Source: Arabidopsis thaliana
Lineage: Eukaryota > Streptophyta > Magnoliopsida > Brassicales > Brassicaceae
DNA: 64,000 nt
Assembly (NCBI RefSeq): GCF_000001735.4
Contig: NC_003076.8
Coordinates: 7,130,001 to 7,194,000 of the forward strand
Reading direction: 5' to 3'
Made by a program: the position numbers and the translations under genes. Below are positions 31,001 to 42,774 of the stretch, piece by piece. Positions within the stretch are counted from its first letter, which is position 1; every line of letters starts with the position of its first letter. The notes under the pieces were generated by a model. The model was not told the origin of the DNA and searched no databases. It saw only the letters and a program-made list of their open reading frames with translations.

Positions 31001-32906
31001 GGTGACCAGAAACAAACAAACCAAACGGAGACAATACGAACCAGATCTTTCGATCAGCAACTGAACGTCCTGCAGCACATATACAGCAAGACCGTTCTCG
31101 GTGGACCACACTTCATTAAAATCAAAATAACGGAAGAGTGACTCGAGAACACGTCGCACAGTTGTTGCTTCTTTAGCTAACTTTGCCAGATTATGCAGAC
31201 AAACCCTCGACCAAAACTTGGGGTTTTTAGCATCCTCCCTGTTATTACCCTCTCTAATCAGAAAATATATTCTAAAAACAACAAGAAGCATGCCAAAGTA
31301 AAGCTGGAGTAGAAGGATTTACACAGATACAATTGCCTTGCCTCTGTCATCCACGATTCTTGTCCAAGAAGCAATCCTTGTTTCAGCTTCCGCAGGAGAT
31401 AACTCTTTATCAATGGAAGCAACCTTGTTGTCTTGATTGACTGCAGAAGTGGACGATTGACTATGGCCTCCATAATTTTCTAAGACAACAGAGACTACCT
31501 GAAAAGAAGAGAAACAACAAAACAGAGGATAAAGTATTCAACAATCCAAGAAATAAATACAGTCATTATAGAGTTCATATACAAGCTTACATTGTCAAAT
31601 TCAACTGATATATGAGAAAACTCTCCCATAAACCAAACCTGTGGAAAATGGACGTGATCATATCAGTACTTTTTTTTACAAGTTCTCAATCATAAGAAAA
31701 AAAAAACACAGAGAATATGAATACCAAGGATGAGAGGGCCTGGAGGCCAGCAGCACACAAATTTGTTGTGCTATCTTCTTCTCCCAATTCATGAGCTAAA
31801 GGACAGATTTTTGGGATCAACCCATCTAAGTTAAACATGTAAGTGCCCTCTGCCTGAAAAAAAAATCAGAAATATACATTAATTATCAGACTTTGTCAAT
31901 TATAAGACAAATCGAGATAAGTAAAGTTGACAAGAGTTATTCACCTGACTGGTAACAAAATCATAGAGAGCTTCACAACCTAAAATGCGCATCTCATCAT
32001 ACCTAGTTTGATCTAGAAGAATATGAATGAGACCAAGGTAGCTACTAGCAAACAACAACCTGTAAAAGACATAACTCATTAGGAAAGACAAAACCATTTT
32101 TAAGCAGTATAATGTTGAAATAATAAAAACAAAAAAACATACATTTGTTCATTACAGGAAACCAAGAGCTTCTTGTAGATAGACATTACAATCTTAACAG
32201 AGTGAAATTGTTCCATTCTCAATTCCTTGTAACACCTTTGTTCAAGAGAGGTTGTGATCTGAAAACAGTAAATGGAAATGAGAAAGTTGTTGTAGAGATC
32301 AACGATATCCCAATATCAAAGAATAACTTGATGCGGAATTCACCTTAGGGATACGAAGAGGGTTTTTCGCAGCATACTCGCATAATTTACCGATTTTTCG
32401 ATCATTAGGTTGCTCATCCTGCAGACCATGAATCAAAATTTAGGAGAGACTTTCACAGAGTCAATAATCAGAACATGCATAGTGGATTTAAAAAAACGTT
32501 TCGGTAGTGTAAAAAACTGATGCTTCTCCAAAACTCGATTTTCAAGAAAGTGTTATTACATAGGACTAAAGTAATAAGGTGCTCTGCAAATGAAGTTCCA
32601 TCGTTATGGCTCCGACTTGGATATGAGCAACAATTACACTAATCTCATCCTAATTCAATGAAACTCATGTTCTATCTGTAGGTCACGAGAACAAGACAAG
32701 TTTTGGCTAATGGCATTATATTACTGAGGAATGCGAAATGGTGGATTGATTCAAAGAGATCGAAGCAAAACCTGGGATCGAGGGAAGATATCAGCGAGAA
32801 GATGTTTATATCTTTTGACGGGATGTCTCGATCTGGCTCGCAAAGCCGGACAAAAGCAACACAAGCTTTCACATACAGGGAACACGGTTCTTGAAACAAC
32901 CCCCAT
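28035..32906 (-). CDS. EFOP1: EFR3-like armadillo protein (EFOP), membrane anchor of the PI4K-alpha1 complex
   Basis: Exons, high to low: 32906-32772, 32418-32344, 32258-32143, 32059-31945, 31853-31725, 31638-31591, 31498-31323, 31253-31042, 30960-30668, 30573-30376, 30325-29867, 29788-29642, 29545-29476, 29353-29226, 29135-28929, 28842-28705, 28622-28494, 28400-28035; 3141 bases, 1046 aa. The protein begins MGVVSRTVFPVCESLCCFCP: Gly2 in a possible N-myristoylation context and clustered Cys likely to be acylated, as in EFR3. Then come basic RARSRHPVKRYK and a long helical repeat array (YAAKNPLRIPK, YDFVTSQ, HNLAKLAKEATTVRRVLESL). Residues about 530-690 are Ser-rich, and the tail is disordered with FNPPSSTPFDNF. 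EFR3 proteins recruit the kinase scaffold to the plasma membrane. The symbol is from memory. The donor at 31041 (GTTCGT) is the weakest junction. Likely At5g21080. Confidence 0.88.
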
Positions 32907-34757
32907 CGATCTATCTCTCTTCCGCGAATATTCGAACAATGATACGAGAGATTTACAGACACAACATCATAACCGTGAAATCAATGTATGATTGGGATAA
33001 CGAAGAGTCAAAACAGAGATCCATCTGGAAAAATGTGAAAGAGAATTTGAGGAGGAAGAAGAGAATCGACGAAGCTGTTTTGTTTTGTAAAGAAAAAGAG
33101 ATAATTGCGGAAGTTTTTTCATATGTTTTTCAAAACCATATTTTGAAACTCTTTTTTTTTTTTTTTTTGCAATCTATTTACTATTTTTGTGTTTTTGGAC
33201 ATAATGATTTGAATGATATTAAACAAAAAAAAGGCATCTTATTGTAATTAAATTAATAAAGTAATGGACGTTTTTGTTAGTGAGACGCCTGAACTTGTCA
33301 TGACATACAGACATACCAATTCCATTCATGCAGGAGAATGTTGAATAATGTGAGGGAACGTGAATAGAGGAACTATTTTTGGGTAAATGCAATCACATCC
33401 TCTCATTCTCAAACCTCCAAACCAAAATGTGTAGTTTTCTTCCTCTCCAAGAAACAATACTCTTATGACTGCAATACCACACTTTAGTCTGTGTGTGTTT
33501 TTTAATAGAATGGTATAAAGAAGCATACTGAAATGGTGTTTTTAAATGAAAGATCAAATCACAACAATATCCAAAACCTAAAATAAAAAGATTGTGGGCT
33601 TATTTATTAGGCCCATAGTCTTTATTCTTTAAGGGCAAACTTTCAGAGATGCGGGTCTACATTATTTGGCCCGAACCAGTAAAACCTGCAGGCTTCTAGA
33701 GAAACCCATACGAATGGCGAGTTACCGGTCAGAAGCGTAATCACCGGTCCTTAAATTTCATTTCCAGGCGAACGATTTGGAAAAGTCGGTGTCGTTAAGA
33801 AAAGACAATTCCTACCCTTTTTGTCGTCATTTGTTTGCTAATTGCTACCTTTATAATGTAAGGGAGGAGTGGAGTTGCTATTATTATTCCGACATTTAAG
33901 TGTTATGTGTTTGTCGGATCGGATTCTATCTTAAGAATCTTATCTTATTCCCCCCGAATATCATTGACTTTGTCTTAAATCTTAATTTGTTATGTTTGCA
34001 CTTAAACTCTCTCTTTTTCGTTAGTGCACACAACTCGTATTCCATCAAAATCAATGATAAAATAATTCTTACCAAATTAACAAAAAGTGAATAAATATCA
34101 CATTATTCATACTAATCTTCATGATATCATCACAAGAATAATGTGTGCACACAAAAAACCACTGTTTGTTTCCGCGTGAAGTGAACTCTCAAGAGTCTCC
34201 AATGTTGACCAAATCAAACAACCTCTTAACTTCTTTGACCAACAATTTTTAAAACCATGAAATAAGTTACATACGAAGACTTGACTTGTTTCTTTCTCTT
34301 AAAAATCAAAGTTTAACTGCTTCAGAGTTTAATTTTCAATGTGTCCATATACAATTCATTTTAAATCTAAAGCAAATTCCTCTTCTTTTTTTTCCTTTAA
34401 TTTATTTTATTTTTTATGGAGTGAGTTGAGTTCTGTATACATTCTTTGTAAATGGAAAAAAATAAAAAAACAGCTTGATTAAAAAAAATAAAGAAATTGA
34501 GAAAAAGACAAGAATTTAAATAATAATAAAATAATGTAAAAAGAAAGTGAACAACAAAAAAAGACACAAAAAAGTAAAACTGAAAAGGAGTATTTCTCTG
34601 TCATTTCCCACACCAATCGCATAATCGATTTCTTCCAACTTCAATAAAGGGGAACCAACGTAACCCTAATTTTGCTTTCTCCTCTTTGTTCAGAAAATTT
34701 TCCCTTTACTCTCAAATTCCTTTTCGATTTCCCTCTCTTAAACCTCCGAAAGCTCAC
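32907..34757. promoter_or_regulatory. Divergent promoter region between the EFR3-like gene and the LRR gene
   Basis: Both genes are transcribed outwards from this 1.85 kb. There is a T run at 33151-33168, long AT-rich stretches at 34380-34560, and a telobox-like AACCCTAA at about 34663 just before the LRR start. The open stretches here are short and not gene-like. Confidence 0.55.
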
Positions 34758-36904
34758 ATGGCGTCTCGAAACTATCGGTGGGAGCTCTTCGCAGCTTCGT
34801 TAACCCTAACCTTAGCTTTGATTCACCTGGTCGAAGCAAACTCCGAAGGAGATGCTCTCTACGCTCTTCGCCGGAGTTTGACAGATCCAGACCATGTCCT
34901 CCAGAGCTGGGATCCAACTCTTGTTAATCCTTGTACCTGGTTCCATGTCACCTGTAACCAAGACAACCGCGTCACTCGTGTGTAAGATCCTCTTTTCTCT
35001 TATCTCCTGTTTTGAACAAGTTGATTCGCCAAGAATCTGTGGAGATTCTATTGATACAGTCTGAAATTTTTGCTCTATTTATAGGATAGATATTCTGGGT
35101 TTGTTTCTATTATTAGATAGCATCGTTTGATGTTTCAGTCGATTTATGACTGAGCTTTAACATGATGGTATTAGAGTCATATCTAGACCCTTTTGGTCGT
35201 TGTGGAAGATCTTAGATAAACTTGACCATAACTTCCTAGAGATTGAGATGGATAAGTCTAATGGGGATTTTGTCTGTGTGTTGTATTTGTTTCTAGCTTT
35301 CATTTTCCCTTGTAAACACTTCAGATTGGGGTAACTTTAAGGTTCATGAAACTATTTATGATATGGTCCTTTTCGAAGCTTCAAATGTAGAGTACAACAA
35401 GTTAAAGGAAAAAAGAAACACTTTCTAGTATGAAAAGGGGAAATCTAAACTCTAAAGCTCCTATGTTTTGCACTGTGTAGACTTTTCTAGTCATTGGATT
35501 CCTTGAAAGAATCCCTAATAGTTATTCCATCTATTAAGCAGTTCAATTTTTACTTGTACCTTATGATTTTCTCAATGCTTTGTTACTGATCTAGCTTACT
35601 TTTTGGTCCCTACTTTGTGAGTTCTTACTTTTTTAGAAGAATTGTGGATTCTTTGTACTTGATTTCACATTATCTCTAATAACTGTTTGATGTATCAAGA
35701 GAACAGCTAATCGAGTATAAAAAGTTAATGCTTGTCTCTTGTTCATCTGTGCATTATTGTCTTCTTCTTCTACAATATCAATATTGGTATTGTTGATTGC
35801 ATATCTAATTCTACATATATTGGCAGGGATTTGGGAAATTCAAACCTCTCTGGACATCTTGCGCCTGAGCTTGGGAAGCTTGAACATTTACAGTATCTGT
35901 ATGCCATCACTCTTTTGACTTTTACTTATCCGAAATTTATAATGGAATTAACATTGTATACCATATAATGCACATAAACTGTTTACTTTGAGATTGGTTA
36001 TGTTATAGACAATGTAAGACTAACTCTTAACTTGTCCTATGATTGATGCAGAGAGCTCTACAAAAACAACATCCAAGGAACTATACCTTCCGAACTTGGA
36101 AATCTGAAGAATCTCATCAGCTTGGATCTGTACAACAACAATCTTACAGGGATAGTTCCCACTTCTTTGGGAAAATTGAAGTCTCTGGTCTTTTTGTAAG
36201 TTTCTCTCAAACTCTGATACAGACACATTGAACAATATACTCAAGACTTCTTTAAAAATTGCAAAATGATTTATCAAATGTTGAGTAAGAGAACAAGATT
36301 GTTTATGTGGGTTGTTCTCCAATACCTGATTCTTTTTTTGTGATGCCTCTTCATACATTGTCTCTCTAAGAAACTGTTTAATGTGGCAGACGGCTTAATG
36401 ACAACCGATTGACCGGTCCAATCCCTAGAGCACTCACGGCAATCCCAAGCCTTAAAGTTGTGTAAGTTCAGCTTTTTCATTGTTTGTCTGTTAACGCTCT
36501 GCTACTTTTCTCTAAAATTGCCAGACTTCATCCTTTTGCTTAAAAAAACATATTATATTTGTCTTCCTTTTGCTCAGTGACGTCTCAAGCAATGATTTGT
36601 GTGGAACAATCCCAACAAACGGACCCTTTGCTCACATTCCTTTACAGAAGTAAGTTTCTTCTTTCACTTAGCCAACAAAGCTTCTTCATAACGTTTCCTC
36701 TGCATTTTGCATTTTTTGTCTCTTGTAAGTAGTCTTTGATACAGACATCAATTGAATCATATGTTTCGTATAATAAACTGATAAAGTTGCATATGAGCAT
36801 TTGTACCTAATAACACAAAACAATGGTGCAGCTTTGAGAACAACCCGAGATTGGAGGGACCGGAATTACTCGGTCTTGCAAGCTACGACACTAACTGCAC
36901 CTGA
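34758..36904 (+). CDS. Small secreted leucine-rich-repeat protein
   Basis: Exons 34758-34981, 35827-35898, 36052-36195, 36390-36461, 36578-36649 and 36832-36904; 218 aa. Residues 1-28 form a signal peptide ([18 protein letters not shown]). Next is the LRRNT_2 cap with paired Cys ([17 protein letters not shown]), then about five plant LRRs ([19 protein letters not shown] type), ending at DTNCT with no transmembrane span or kinase. It looks like the ectodomain of SERK-class receptor kinases alone, so an apoplastic partner or decoy role is plausible. Internal exons are 72 or 144 bases, one or two 24-residue repeats each, all in phase 2. Intron 1 (845 bases) holds nothing I can assign. Likely At5g21090. 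Confidence 0.92.
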
Positions 36905-38311
36905 AACAACTGGCAAAACCTGAAAATGAAGAATTGGGGGGTGACCTTGTAAGAACACTTCACCACTTTATCAAATATCACATCTATTATGTAATAAGTA
37001 TATATATGTAGTAAAAACAAAAAAAATGAAGAATCGAATCGGTAATATCATCTGGTCTCAATTGAGAACTTCGAGGTCTGTATGTAAAATTTCTAAATGC
37101 GATTTTCGCTTACTGTAATGTTCGGTTGTGGGATTCTGAGAAGTAACATTTGTATTGGTATGGTATCAAGTTGTTCTGCCTTGTCTGCATTTAACACTTG
37201 TGTTTTAGATCTGTTATATAAAGCCAAAAAAGGTTTTGTGTGATTTGGTACTATCATTTTATTTTCCAATTCGAATCCCATACTTATCATATCCATTGTT
37301 CTGCGATTCATCATCAACCCATACCAGACAGAGCATACATGTGAGTTCGGCTAAATTGCAAAAATAAGAAAGAAAACACGTGTTGTGCTTCCTATATTGT
37401 ACTGTTTATAGCCTCAATAGGAGTTTGTGGATTATGTAAAGAAAAACATCTTAATATCCTCGAATAGTTGGGTTACTCAGCTATTTAGAAATTGAGAAAT
37501 TTAGGATTAGCTTCAACTAAGTCCATATAATTTTGGGACCAATGGCATGTATTGTTATTATCAATAAGACAATAACACGTATTATGTTTTTTAAATTTTG
37601 GCAGTATATCGATTTGAATATGACTGAATGTGAAGTATGAAGTATCATAATGATTTTAACACAAATCAATATGTACATCACTGAAAGTAGTTCTCTCAGT
37701 GAAAGACACTTGTCATTGTCAGTTTCTTTCTTCTGGTCAATTATCTTCTCTTTTTAAAAATATATAAATACAGTTTTTTTTTGGTCAATTAAACACAATA
37801 AGAACTCTTTGTTTCATATATATAATATCAGTAACTCTTTGGAAAATAAAATAAAAAATAAGAAGCATTTTCATAGCAATAATAACAGCAGTGAATTAAC
37901 ACATACAATTTCATGGAGACTATAAGTAAGAGCTACATTATTTTGTGCATGATAGAAATTTAGAAAGCCACATGAATGTACGCTCGTATTTTTATACGTA
38001 AATAATTGATCGTATGATTTTCGAAATTTCGTATTCAATAATTACTCCAGTGTCCATCATACGAAACTGCCAAAATATATGGCCCCGTCGATCTTGTCGT
38101 CTTTTCTTTTTCGTTTGTAATGTTTAAGTTCAACCACTAATATCCACCACACACAAAATAAAACTGCATCTTAGAGAAACAATCCACTTTTGTTTTTAAG
38201 GTTCAATTTTTGAAATTTTCAAAAAACAAAGCCTATTTCATACACTCACCAGTGCTTCACAATTCATCATAATTCATAAGCCACGCAAAAGAAAATAAAG
38301 TGAAAGATTCC
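36905..38311. other. Gap upstream of the first ascorbate oxidase
   Basis: Contains the LRR 3' region and the oxidase promoter. AT-rich throughout. A minus-strand frame of 74 codons at 37093-37317 lies in the likely 3' untranslated zone and has no family look. Confidence 0.5.
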
Positions 38312-40719
38312 ATGGCGGTAATTGTGTGGTGGCTACTAACGGTGGTTGTGGTGGCGTTTCACTCGGCGTCGGCGGCAGTAGTAGAATCAACGTGGGAGGT
38401 TGAGTATAAGTACTGGTGGCCGGATTGTAAAGAAGGAATCGTTATGGCCATCAACGGCCAGTTTCCAGGGCCAACGATAGACGCAGTCGCCGGAGACACG
38501 GTCATTATCCACGTCGTCAACAAACTCTCCACCGAAGGTGTTGTTATCCATTGGCACGGCATACGTCAGGTTATTCAATAAACTCTAAATTTCTTCCTTC
38601 TATACAAAAATATAAGTATGTAATGTGACAAGAAGCATCAACAAACAAACAAAAAATGTGACAATGAGCTTATTCTATACAACTATATGTTTGATTGTTT
38701 TACGACCGAATTAGAACCATTACTTTTTATTCAACAAAAAAAAAATACAAATGCTAACCGTTGTTCTGCTGATTTTCAGTTTTATTTTTTCAATTTTTTT
38801 GTGTGTGATGTTAGAGCATCATTATTGGTGGTATCATTATTGGTGGTATCATTATTGGTGGTATCTTAACCAAATTTTTAAGTTAAGATTTGTGAAGAAA
38901 GAGCTTTTATATAAGAGTTTTTAGGCTTATATTTAAATTTTTTCTTCATAAATCTTAGCTAAGATTTGGCTAAGATACTACCGATAATGGTGGTCTTAGA
39001 TTGTTTCAGAGCCACTACTAGTACTATACAGTCTGTATAATTAATTCACAAAAAAAATTATTATCAAAAACTAATTTGTGATCATGGAACAGAAAGGGAC
39101 TCCATGGGCTGATGGAGCAGCAGGTGTGACCCAGTGTCCTATTAATCCTGGCGAGACTTTCACTTACAAGTTCATTGTCGATAAGGTTACTTTAAACTTG
39201 TTCTAGTTTTATATTTTATGAATGTTAAGAAACAACATTATTTGGTTAATTAATTGGGAAAGAATACGGTGTAGGCGGGAACACATTTCTACCATGGACA
39301 CTACGGAATGCAAAGATCATCGGGACTATACGGAATGTTAATAGTAAGATCACCAAAAGAGAGGTTAATTTACGATGGAGAGTTCAATCTCTTGCTCAGT
39401 GACTGGTGGCACCAAAGCATTCACGCGCAAGAACTCGCTCTTTCTTCTCGTCCTATGCGTTGGATCGGTGAACCTCAAAGCTTGTTGATCAATGGAAGAG
39501 GACAGTTCAATTGTTCACAAGCAGCGTATTTTAACAAAGGAGGAGAGAAAGATGTATGCACGTTTAAAGAAAATGATCAGTGTGCACCTCAAACTCTTCG
39601 AGTCGAACCCAATAGAGTGTACCGTCTTCGAATCGCTAGCACAACTGCTCTTGCTTCCCTCAACTTGGCTGTTCAAGTAAGTTTCTTTCTTTTCAACTCA
39701 CACGTGTACTTTAAAAGCTCACACGTGTGGTTTGATTGCGCACGTGACAGGGACACCAGCTGGTGGTTGTTGAAGCTGACGGCAACTACGTCGCACCGTT
39801 CACCGTCAACGACATTGACGTTTATTCCGGCGAAACTTATTCTGTTCTCCTTAAAACCAACGCACTTCCATCAAAGAAGTACTGGATCTCCGTCGGCGTT
39901 CGTGGCCGAGAACCCAAAACTCCTCAAGCACTCACCGTGATAAATTACGTTGATGCCACTGAGTCACGCCCATCTCATCCACCACCGGTGACTCCAATCT
40001 GGAACGACACAGATCGGAGCAAAAGCTTCTCGAAGAAGATCTTCGCCGCTAAAGGATATCCAAAACCGCCGGAGAAATCACATGACCAGCTAATCCTCCT
40101 CAACACACAGAATCTCTACGAAGATTACACGAAATGGTCAATCAACAACGTCTCATTATCCGTACCGGTGACGCCGTACCTCGGATCAATTAGATACGGT
40201 TTAAAATCGGCGTACGATTTGAAATCGCCGGCGAAGAAGTTAATTATGGATAATTACGATATCATGAAACCGCCGCCGAATCCAAACACAACGAAAGGTA
40301 GCGGGATTTACAATTTCGCGTTTGGAATCGTCGTCGACGTGATTCTTCAAAACGCTAATGTTTTAAAAGGTGTGATTAGTGAGATTCATCCGTGGCATAT
40401 TCATGGTCATGATTTCTGGGTTTTGGGTTACGGTGAAGGGAAATTTAAACCGGGGATTGATGAGAAGACGTTTAATTTGAAGAATCCGCCGTTACGGAAT
40501 ACGGTGGTGTTGTATCCGTTTGGATGGACGGCGATAAGGTTTGTGACGGATAATCCAGGGGTTTGGTTTTTTCATTGTCATATTGAACCGCATTTGCATA
40601 TGGGTATGGGTGTGGTTTTCGTGGAGGGAGTAGACCGGATTGGTAAGATGGAGATACCGGATGAAGCGCTTGGTTGTGGATTAACCAGGAAATGGCTTAT
40701 GAACCGGGGACGCCCTTAA
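38312..40719 (+). CDS. L-ascorbate oxidase, tandem copy 1
   Basis: An apoplastic blue copper oxidase that oxidises ascorbate with reduction of O2 to water. Exons 38312-38569, 39093-39185, 39275-39676 and 39751-40719; 573 aa. The frame opens at a GTG at 38300, but the ATG is 38312. The signal peptide is [19 protein letters not shown]. Three cupredoxin domains carry all copper ligands: [31 protein letters not shown], and [13 protein letters not shown] with the type 1 Cys, His and Met. Several N-glycosylation sites are present. Intron 1 contains a 182-base MITE. A second oxidase follows 2.1 kb downstream on the same strand. Likely At5g21100. Confidence 0.94.
38814..38995. mobile_element. Small MITE in oxidase intron 1
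   Basis: The ends GAGCATCATTATTGG and, inverted, GACCACCATTATCGG match at 12 of 15 positions and are flanked by TTA (38811-38813 and 38996-38998). A 3-base TTA duplication with such ends suggests the PIF/Harbinger type. The interior folds back: AAATTTTTAAGTTAAGATTT near 38871 against AAATCTTAGCTAAGATTTGG near 38950. The left end has been amplified, with about three tandem copies of ATCATTATTGGTGGT. Confidence 0.72.
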
Positions 40720-42774
40720 ATGAACCGGGGTTGGTATGTGTGTTTATTTTCCTCGTTGGGTTTCTTAATTTTTTAAAGGGATAAAAATAAGGATGTTCTA
40801 ATTGATAGGATCAAAGAAAATATGTTTAATTCTCTTGTTGGGGGACAAGATCTCTTTCTAAATTATTTTTATGGTGCAACAGGATCTCTTAAGTGTATGA
40901 TTTATTAAAGAAACTTAAAATCTTATTTAGTTACGTATGACATGCATATTTATAATTAATATGGTACATAACTTACATATGAACCTTTTAATTTGTGACT
41001 TAGTCCACTTCATATATGTCACCATCTCGCTCTATATGGTTGCACACAAATATGTACTTTCATAGGATTTGATATTGGCTATGTTTTTAGTTTTTGTTGT
41101 GGTAACGTACAAATATAGGTCGTATTTCATAACTCATAAGTTTACTTCTTATAAGCAAGTAGGGAACAAGTAGGGAACACAAGCTAGAACAGAAAAGAAA
41201 TTGATAAGTGGTAGATGATAGATAATTGTATTAGCCATGGTGTATTGGCCCAAGTCACTTAACTGGCTTTCATTTTTTGTCAGGATCATCGTAAGTGACT
41301 ATCAATTCCATGTAACAAAGATTTTTTTTTGGATATTAAACTGGTTTAAGTGAAAATAATACTTAATTATTGGATAACCTGAATTCATCTCCTCTTAACA
41401 ATTTAACTTATAGTATGTACAAATTATACTTACTCAACACTGCTTGAAGCGAGTTAATTTCCGAATGGTGCTAGTGTGACTGTTAGTATTTTTGACTGTT
41501 AGTATTCATTTCAAAGTAATATATTCAAAAGGTATAAACTTTTATGGATGTATAAACTTTTCCACCGATTAAGACTATTGACTATTGTAGGTTGCCAAAA
41601 GTATAGTAACTCGAAATAAAAGAATATTACCAGAGATACAAGTATACAACAACACATCGTGTCACTAAAATAGTCTAAAGTATGAATTATCGTGGTGTCC
41701 TAATTAATGTGGAATGGAGCCATCTAAATTCGAAATTTGTTGTGAGCAACCATTCCTTTCCAGATCAAAAAGGAAAAATATATTACAATTTATTTTGCTT
41801 GTTAGTAAGTTTCACGAGTTTTTCGTGGAGCTTTCGTCAACTTCTCTTTTTCATCATCTCACTCATTTGCACTTTATAGAATTGAATTTAAAATTTGATA
41901 TGATACTATATATATCACTGGTATAAACTATTAGGCTACACATTATTGACAGAACGGATGTCAAATGAGACTGGTTTTATTACGGGAAATATAATGTAAT
42001 GAAAAACTGTTTCACTTATAACAGAGATTAGGGAGAACAAGTGTGTTATTGAGAAACTCTACTTAACTCTAACTGGATTTAGACCACAAGTAAAAAATTC
42101 AAAGCTACGGCCTACATATCCTTTAACAAATCTCTCGTAATGCTGTTGCTAGCCGTCGAACAGATTCAAAGCATATTAACAAAGTTATAGACGTACGTGA
42201 TGCGTGGTTGTAAAGTAGACAAGTAGGACTGATGATGAAAAAAAAAAGTAGACAAGTAGGACTCTAATTTTTAAAGTTTTTATTTGACACGATCAATTAT
42301 TATGTTCACAAAAGAATAATATTAAATAATTTAAAAAAATATTTTAAAAATACACAAGAAAGACGTATTTAATTTTTGACATATACCTAAAATATAGGAT
42401 TTTGTGTGATAGTTAACATTACGTACATGTTCAAAACAACCAAGAAGTGAGATTGATAAACTTGGCATTGTAAAGATTGTGAACGTGATCTCACCGTCTA
42501 AGACAAATTCAACTTTGTCACCCTAAAAACATGTAACATGAGATCACTACTATACCGAATCTTCTTGAGATATTTTGATTGTTTACACGATCGCAATTAT
42601 GTCCATTAACATTGTGACCATTCTAAAACCCTAAAATTTAAAGAAAAAATAAATAAATAGCCTTTTTGACCAAAAAACCCAATCTATGGTTTTGCCCACT
42701 ATCTCTTCCTCTCTCCTCCTATATATATGTCTTATGATGAGCACACATCATCATCATTCACATACATAAGCCAA
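40720..42774. other. Gap between the tandem ascorbate oxidases
   Basis: AT-rich, with no gene. A short duplicated unit (AAAAAGTAGACAAGTAGGACT) lies near 42211-42262. A TATATATA stretch at 42719-42727 is a good TATA box for the second oxidase, about 50 bases before its ATG. Confidence 0.55.
42719..42727 (+). promoter_or_regulatory. TATA box of the second ascorbate oxidase
   Basis: TATATATA lies after a run of CCTC and 48-56 bases before the ATG at 42775. An in-frame ATG at 42727 overlaps it and so would lie upstream of the transcript start. This is why I use 42775. Confidence 0.55.

Noticed and set aside
42727..42774. Upstream in-frame ATG of oxidase copy 2
   Set aside because: It overlaps the TATA box, and the second ATG starts exactly at the signal peptide.
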